A program made the translations under genes and the position numbers. A DNA stretch of 55,685 nucleotides. It comes from Actinomadura fibrosa (GTDB lineage: Bacteria > Actinomycetota > Actinomycetes > Streptosporangiales > Streptosporangiaceae). Position 1 is the stretch's first letter, and each line of letters opens with the position of its first letter. The stretch spans positions 1 to 55,685 of the forward strand of contig NZ_CAACUY010000045.1 of assembly GCF_900659615.1 (NCBI RefSeq), written 5' to 3'. A model generated the notes under the pieces. It saw only the letters and a program-made list of their open reading frames with translations, made no database searches and had not been told where the DNA came from. Positions 51,543-55,685 of the stretch are shown piece after piece.

Positions 51543-52583
51543 GCGGTGGGTGGTGCCGCTGCCGCCCGGCACCCAGGCGCTGGGCAGGGCGGCGGCGAGG
51601 GCATGCTGGGCGCGCCAGCCGGTGCAGTGGCCGGGGACGACGAGATCGGGGGCCAGCTCGGTCAGCGCCGCCACCGTCGGGGCGATGACCGGCTCGAACG
51701 CCGGGCCGCCGAGGTGCAGGCCGCCGACGAGGGCGTGCAGCCGCTCCACGCCGGTCAGCCGCCGCGCGTGCCGGACGATGTTGACGGCGCCCGCGTGGCC
51801 GCAGCCCGTCAGCACGACCAGTCCGCGTCCCCGCACGTGGACGACCAGGGCCTGGTCGTCGATCACCGTGGGGTCGTGGACCCAGCCGGTGCCGGTCCAC
51901 GCCTGGTGCGGCGGCGGCATGCCCCGCTCGAAGCCGGTGGTCCGGTCGACCTCGCCGGTGATCAGGACCGAGCCGTCCACGAGGAGGGACGGCACGCGCC
52001 GCTCGACGACCTCGAACCCCTCGCCGTTCAGCGCCCGCTTGCTCAGCGTGGGCAGCTCGTCGGCGGGGCTTCCCGGGACGGCGATCCGGCGCCGCGTCCA
52101 CACCTCCGGGTGCACCACCATCGGCAGCGAGCGGACGCCGCGCGCCCCCGCCAGACCGGCGAGCCCGCCCGCGTGGTCGAAGTGGCCGTGGCTGAGGACG
52201 ACGCCGTGGAGGTCGTCCAGCGCGATGCCGAGCCGTCCGGCGTTGGTGACCATCGCGCCGGGGGACAGGCCGGTGTCGAACAGCAGCGCGGTGACCCGGT
52301 CGCCGCGGCGGACCCGGACCAGCGCGGAGAAGCCGTGTTCGGCGATCATGCCGGCCGGGGTGCGGCCGCCCTCGAACTGCGGCGCCGCGACCATGCCCGC
52401 GCCCCTTCCCGGCCGCAGCGTGCGCTCGTCGCCGGTCAGCAGCGCGTCGAACACGTTGTCCACCAGGGTGACGATCTCCACCTCGTCGACCGGCTCCAGC
52501 CGGATCGGATCGACCGCCTCGCCCGGTGCGGGCTTCGGCAGGGAGGCCGTCACGTCGCCGGGTCCGGCGGTCGTCTCGCACAT
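51522..52583 (-). CDS. MBL-fold metallo-hydrolase
   Basis: A 353-aa enzyme of the metallo-beta-lactamase superfamily, with the metal-binding motif HGHFDHAGG, then TGCGHAGAVNI and a C-terminal VPGHCTGWRAQHAL histidine/cysteine region. The arrangement resembles the dihydropterin (DHNP) phosphate synthase-like and related hydrolases; the substrate is unknown. Predicted cytosolic. ATG at 52583 has TAGGCT 7 nt upstream, a leaderless pattern. Divergent from the DUF574 gene, 91 bp. Confidence 0.9.
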   Translation of the reverse strand: MCETTAGPGDVTASLPKPAPGEAVDPIRLEPVDEVEIVTLVDNVFDALLTGDERTLRPGRGAGMVAAPQFEGGRTPAGMIAEHGFSALVRVRRGDRVTALLFDTGLSPGAMVTNAGRLGIALDDLHGVVLSHGHFDHAGGLAGLAGARGVRSLPMVVHPEVWTRRRIAVPGSPADELPTLSKRALNGEGFEVVERRVPSLLVDGSVLITGEVDRTTGFERGMPPPHQAWTGTGWVHDPTVIDDQALVVHVRGRGLVVLTGCGHAGAVNIVRHARRLTGVERLHALVGGLHLGGPAFEPVIAPTVAALTELAPDLVVPGHCTGWRAQHALAAALPSAWVPGGSGTTHRLTAGAA

Positions 52584-52674
52584 GCCCCGCAGCCTAGGAC
52601 GTCACCGCCTGAGACAGGACGCGTGTTTCGCGGCGTAGGCCCCGTTTGACACGAGCCCGCGCTACGGTCGGTCA
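52584..52674. promoter_or_regulatory. Divergent leaderless promoter pair
   Basis: The 91-bp spacer carries TAGGCT (minus, 52591-52596) for the MBL gene and TACGGT (plus, 52663-52668) 6 nt before the methyltransferase ATG. Neither gene has a Shine-Dalgarno. TTGACA (52645-52650) lies only 12 bp before TACGGT, so it is probably not its -35 element. Confidence 0.5.
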
Positions 52675-53499
52675 ATGCCTTCCACATGGTCGGACGAACA
52701 TGCGGGCTTCCATCCTGAGATCCCCAACGAGGCGCGCGTCATCGACTACCTCAGCGGGGGCAAGGACAACTTCGCCGTCGACCGGGAGCTCGCCGAGCAG
52801 GCCCTGCGGATCACGCCCGACCTGCGGCAGATCGTGATGCGCTCGCGGAGGTTCCTGCGGCGCGGGGTGGAGGCGCTCGTCGCCGCGGGCATGCGGCAGT
52901 TCATCGACGTCGGCTGCGGGCTGCCGACGCAGGGCAGCACCCACGAGATTCTCGGGGAGATCGCCGCGGACCACCGGCTCGTCTGCGTCGACAACGATCC
53001 GGTCGTCGCCGTCCACGCGGCGTCGACGTTCGGCATCGACGGGCCGGCCCGCATCGTGCGCGCCGACGCCCGCGATCCCGACGCCCTGTTCGAGCACCCC
53101 GTCATCGCCTCGACCATCCGGCCGGACGAGCCCGTCGGGCTCATCGTGCACTCGGTCCTCGCGGCCATCCCCGAGGACGACGTCGCCGAGCACATCGTCC
53201 GGCGGCTCGTCGCGCGCGTCCCGTCCGGGAGCCTCCTGCTGCTGTCCCACGCCGTCAGCGACCGCGACCCGGACGCGACCGGCCGGCTCTCGGAGCTCTT
53301 CCAGACCACCAAGACGATCCGGGGCGCGAGGACCCGCGCGAACCTGCGGTCCGCCGCCGAGGTGAGGGAGCTGATGCGCGGGCTCGACCTGCTGCCGCCC
53401 GGCATGGTGCCGCTGCACCGGTGGCGCCCCGGCCCCGACGAGGCCGGGGCGGAGTCCCTGTCGATGTCGTCGATCGGCGGCATCGGCCGCAAGCCCTGA
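52675..53499 (+). CDS. DUF574-type SAM-dependent methyltransferase
   Basis: A 274-aa protein of the DUF574 family, common in actinomycetes. Marks: RVIDYLSGGKDNFAVDRELAE, FIDVGCGLPTQGSTHEIL (SAM loop), VCVDNDPVVAVHA (acid after strand 2), and DGPARIVRADARDP. The family is thought to methylate unknown small molecules or proteins. ATG 52675 is leaderless. It is followed by a second methyltransferase after 10 bp. Confidence 0.92.
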   Translation: MPSTWSDEHAGFHPEIPNEARVIDYLSGGKDNFAVDRELAEQALRITPDLRQIVMRSRRFLRRGVEALVAAGMRQFIDVGCGLPTQGSTHEILGEIAADHRLVCVDNDPVVAVHAASTFGIDGPARIVRADARDPDALFEHPVIASTIRPDEPVGLIVHSVLAAIPEDDVAEHIVRRLVARVPSGSLLLLSHAVSDRDPDATGRLSELFQTTKTIRGARTRANLRSAAEVRELMRGLDLLPPGMVPLHRWRPGPDEAGAESLSMSSIGGIGRKP

Positions 53500-53509
53500 G
53501 AGGACGACG

Positions 53510-54304
53510 GTGCGAGACGCCGCGAGCGGGCACGGGTCCGGTTACGACGCCGAACTCCAGCGGCACGATCGGGTGCTGCGGCGGGCCTGCGGCGTCCGGC
53601 CCGGCGACCGCGTCCTCGACATCGGATGCGGGACCGGACGGACGACCCGGCAGGCCGCGCGCGCCGCACGGGCGGGCAGCGCGCTCGGGGTCGACGTCTC
53701 CGCGCCCGCCATCGAGCGCGCCCGCGAGCTCGCGACCGGCGAGGGGCTCGGCAACGTCTCGTTCGAGCACGCCGACGCCCAGTCCCACCGCTTCCCGCCC
53801 GACCGCTTCGACCTCGCGATGAGCAGGTTCGGCACGATGTTCTTCGCCGACCCCGTCGCCGCGTTCGCCAACATCGGGCGGGCGCTGCGCCCGGCCGGAC
53901 GCCTGGTGATGATGGTCTGGCAGTCCCCCGAACGCAACGAATGGGACGTCGCCATCCGCCGGGCCCTCGGGGACGCCGCACGGCGGGCACCCACCGGCCC
54001 GGACGCGTTCTCGCTCGCCGACCCGCCGGCCGTGGAACGGATCCTGGAGGCCGCCGGGTTCTCCGGCATCGCCTTCGCCGACGTCCACGAGCCGGTCTAC
54101 TACGGCCCGGACGCGGCCGCCGCCCTCGACTGGGTCCGCGGCTTCACCTGCACCAGCGAGGCCTTGAACCGGCTGGACCCCGCCGGCTCCGCCCGCGCGG
54201 TCGGACGCCTGCGCGAGATGCTCACCGCGCACCAGCGCGACGACGGCGTCTGGTTCGACTCGCGGGCCTGGATCGTCACCGCCCACCGGGACCGGGCGTC
54301 CTAG
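53510..54304 (+). CDS. Class I SAM-dependent methyltransferase
   Basis: A 264-aa methyltransferase: VLDIGCGTGRTTRQAARAARAGSALGVDVSAPAIERAREL, VSFEHADAQSHRFPPDRFDLAMSRFGTMFFADPVAAFANIGRALRPAGRLVMMVW. This matches the Methyltransf_11/UbiE-like class; the substrate is not known. GTG at 53510 has GAGGACG upstream. It is probably co-transcribed with the DUF574 gene. The stop shares CTAG with the VOC gene. Confidence 0.9.
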   Translation: MRDAASGHGSGYDAELQRHDRVLRRACGVRPGDRVLDIGCGTGRTTRQAARAARAGSALGVDVSAPAIERARELATGEGLGNVSFEHADAQSHRFPPDRFDLAMSRFGTMFFADPVAAFANIGRALRPAGRLVMMVWQSPERNEWDVAIRRALGDAARRAPTGPDAFSLADPPAVERILEAAGFSGIAFADVHEPVYYGPDAAAALDWVRGFTCTSEALNRLDPAGSARAVGRLREMLTAHQRDDGVWFDSRAWIVTAHRDRAS

Positions 54305-54741
54305 CCGATCCGCTGGGCCAGCGCGACGATGATGCCCGCGGGGCCGCGGAGGTAGCAGAGCCGGTAGGTGTCCTCGTACTGCGCCACCTTGCCGACGAGC
54401 TCGGCGCCGTGGGCGCTCAGCCGTGTGATCGCCTCGTCGATGTCGTCGACGGCGAACATGATGCGGTGCATGCCCAGTGTGTTGTGCGGCGGGTTCGCCG
54501 GCTCGGGCGCGACCGCGGCGGGGGTGCGGTACCGCGCCAGTTCCAGCCTGCCGGAGCCGTCCGGGGTCCGCATCATCGCGATGTCGCACACGACGCCGTC
54601 GATCCCGACGGTGTCGTCCACGTAGGGTCCCTCGTTCCGCGCCCTGCCCTCCAGTTCGAGGCCGAGCGTGGCGAAGAACGCGATGGCGCCCTCCAGGTCG
54701 TCGACCACGATGCCGACGTTGTCCAGGCGTCCGACCGTCAT
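54301..54741 (-). CDS. VOC (glyoxalase/bleomycin-resistance fold) protein
   Basis: A 146-aa protein with the two-beta-alpha-beta repeat of the VOC superfamily: LDNVGIVVDDLEGAIAFFATLGLELEGRA and HRIMFAVDDIDEAITRLSAHGAELVG, with YEDTYRLCYLRGPAGIIVALAQ. It probably binds a metal and a small molecule. ATG overlaps the cysteine dioxygenase stop in an ATGA, so it is translated coupled to it. Confidence 0.9.
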   Translation of the reverse strand: MTVGRLDNVGIVVDDLEGAIAFFATLGLELEGRARNEGPYVDDTVGIDGVVCDIAMMRTPDGSGRLELARYRTPAAVAPEPANPPHNTLGMHRIMFAVDDIDEAITRLSAHGAELVGKVAQYEDTYRLCYLRGPAGIIVALAQRIG

Positions 54742-55310
54742 GCGCTGTTCTCCTCACGTGCCTCGCCGCCGCGGATCGGGAGATCGTAGTAGCGGCGGAC
54801 GCTGGAGCCGATGCGGCCGAGGTCCGTGCCGTAGACGTGCAGGGAGACGGCGGGGCCGTCGCCGGCGTTCCGGACGCGGTGGACGTCGCCGGGCGGCGCG
54901 AAGCCGCTGACGTCGCCGGTCGCGTTCGCGGTGGTCCCGGCCTCGATCAGGGCGGTGCCGTCCTCGGAGAGCGTGTACAGGTCCTCGTGCTCGACGCCGG
55001 CGAGGACGCCGAACACGCACCACGTCACGTGGTCGTGGACGCGGGTCACCGCGCCGGGCTGCCAGCCGATGGCCACCATCGAGAACGAGCCGTCCGGCTC
55101 CACGTGCAGGCGGTGACTGCGGTACGTGCCGCGCTCCCCGGCGAGCAGGTCCGCGGGAAGCAGGTCGAGCGACGGCGGGTGCGTGCGCAGGGCATCGGCC
55201 ACCGCGGACGCGGTCTCGCGCCAGCCGGTGTTCCGGGCGACGGCCGCGCGCACCGCGCCGACCAGTTCGTCCAGGTCCGTGGTGGGACGCGCGGTTAAGG
55301 TGTTCCTCAT
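54738..55310 (-). CDS. Cysteine dioxygenase family protein
   Basis: A 190-aa cupin-fold enzyme of the bacterial cysteine dioxygenase class, which oxidises cysteine to cysteine sulfinate using a mononuclear iron. Iron ligands: His-x-His in VHDHVTWCVFGVLAG and a later His in GDVHRVRNAGDG. The Cys in WCVF would be the crosslinking residue, if present as in the mammalian enzyme; other thiols can be substrates in bacteria. ATG 55310 has AAGGAG 9 nt upstream. Divergent from the second N-terminal LuxR regulator, its likely controller. Confidence 0.92.
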   Translation of the reverse strand: MRNTLTARPTTDLDELVGAVRAAVARNTGWRETASAVADALRTHPPSLDLLPADLLAGERGTYRSHRLHVEPDGSFSMVAIGWQPGAVTRVHDHVTWCVFGVLAGVEHEDLYTLSEDGTALIEAGTTANATGDVSGFAPPGDVHRVRNAGDGPAVSLHVYGTDLGRIGSSVRRYYDLPIRGGEAREENSA

Positions 55311-55365
55311 CTTCCGCTCCTTCCGGGCATGCCTCCAGGGTCCGGCCGGAGCGGGTCCGCGGTCA

Positions 55366-55404
55366 TCCGTGCCGGCCGCGGACCACCACGGACACCGCCA
55401 CGGA
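55366..55404 (+). promoter_or_regulatory. Operator copy upstream of the right-end regulator
   Basis: TCCGTG (55366-55371), CCGGC, CGCGGA (55377-55382) matches the 19476-19492 element in 15 of 17 positions. CCACGGA follows at 55386-55392 and 55398-55404, 12 bp apart, as upstream of the 19515 gene. The site sits between the cysteine dioxygenase gene and the regulator start and could control both. Confidence 0.55.
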
Positions 55405-55416
55405 AAGGGGCCTGCG

Positions 55417-55685
55417 GTGGCGGACGAATCCACTGAGCGGATCGCCGACCGGGTCTCCGAGCGCGAGGCCGAGGTGCTCGCCGCGCTCGGCGCGCGGCTG
55501 TCGAACGCGCAGATCGCGAACCGGCTGCACATCTCCGTGCGCACGGTGGAGAGCCACGTGTCGTCGCTGCTGCGCAAGCACCGCGCGGCCGACCGGTGGG
55601 CGCTGGCGGAGCTGGCCCGCGCCGGGGTGCGGGAGCCGGGCCGCGTCGCGGGCCTGCCCGCGTCCGGCACGACGTTCGTCGGCCG
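55417..55685 (+). CDS. Regulator with N-terminal LuxR HTH, C-terminus beyond window
   Basis: Only the first 89 residues are present. They show a LuxR/GerE HTH: SEREAEVLAALGARLSNAQIANRLHISVRTVESHVSSLLRKHRAADRWALAELARAG, followed by a linker and TFVG, which matches the start of the ATPase part of the 19515 gene. It is therefore probably a paralogue. GTG 55417 has GGAAAGGGG 6 nt upstream. Divergent from the cysteine dioxygenase-VOC operon. Confidence 0.88.
   Translation, partial: MADESTERIADRVSEREAEVLAALGARLSNAQIANRLHISVRTVESHVSSLLRKHRAADRWALAELARAGVREPGRVAGLPASGTTFVG

Overview
The window is a chromosomal segment of a very high-GC actinomycete. Gene content fits the Thermomonosporaceae/Streptosporangiales (Actinomadura-like): giant ATPase regulators, a BTAD-type regulator, TioE, DUF574 and GlxA regulators, a class IV-type lanthipeptide locus, and many starts with a TANNNT box 6-8 nt upstream that look leaderless. 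Genus is inferred from gene content, not from a marker gene. I see no rRNA, tRNA, CRISPR array, insertion sequence or phage gene, and almost all of the sequence is coding.

Left part (1-10.1 kb): a large AAA/LuxR-type regulator runs off the left edge. Next come a DUF72 + short-chain dehydrogenase pair and a small membrane protein. Then comes a compact lanthipeptide locus: a lyase-kinase-cyclase synthetase (4808-7501), a 45-aa precursor peptide (7571-7708) bracketed by three RNA hairpins, and an ABC exporter (7835-9727). The precursor and its recoding features are the most interesting part of the window. A small conserved protein converges on the exporter.

Middle (10.2-30 kb): a single 1827-aa polypeptide carries biotin carboxylase, biotin carrier and carboxyltransferase. 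It is followed by a SUKH-type protein, an erythromycin-esterase-like enzyme divergent from a TioE/MerR regulator, a DUF1801 protein, a PPOX-fold protein divergent from a 997-aa regulator with an N-terminal LuxR HTH, a TerD domain fused to a PD-(D/E)XK nuclease-like domain, a methyltransferase, a secreted serine hydrolase, a GntR regulator, and two exported proteins.

Right part (29.7-55.7 kb): a SARP/BTAD regulator is divergent from a hemerythrin-membrane fusion across an array of helically phased repeats. A P450-SDR-minicatalase operon follows. Then come a GlxA regulator divergent from a saccharopine-dehydrogenase-like protein, a disulfide reductase divergent from a flavin monooxygenase-membrane protein-TetR operon with a clear promoter/operator, an ArsR-SRPBCC-RibD-type operon, GtrA, a second GlxA regulator with a cupin, TetR, class II aldolase, an orphan, an MBL-fold enzyme, two methyltransferases, and a cysteine dioxygenase-VOC operon. 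The last operon is divergent from a second N-terminal-LuxR regulator that runs off the right edge. The two N-terminal-LuxR regulators share a promoter element, so they are probably paralogues with the same operator logic.

Regulation recurs as divergent pairs (regulator and target back to back), and convergent genes often share stop codons or a hairpin between their stops.
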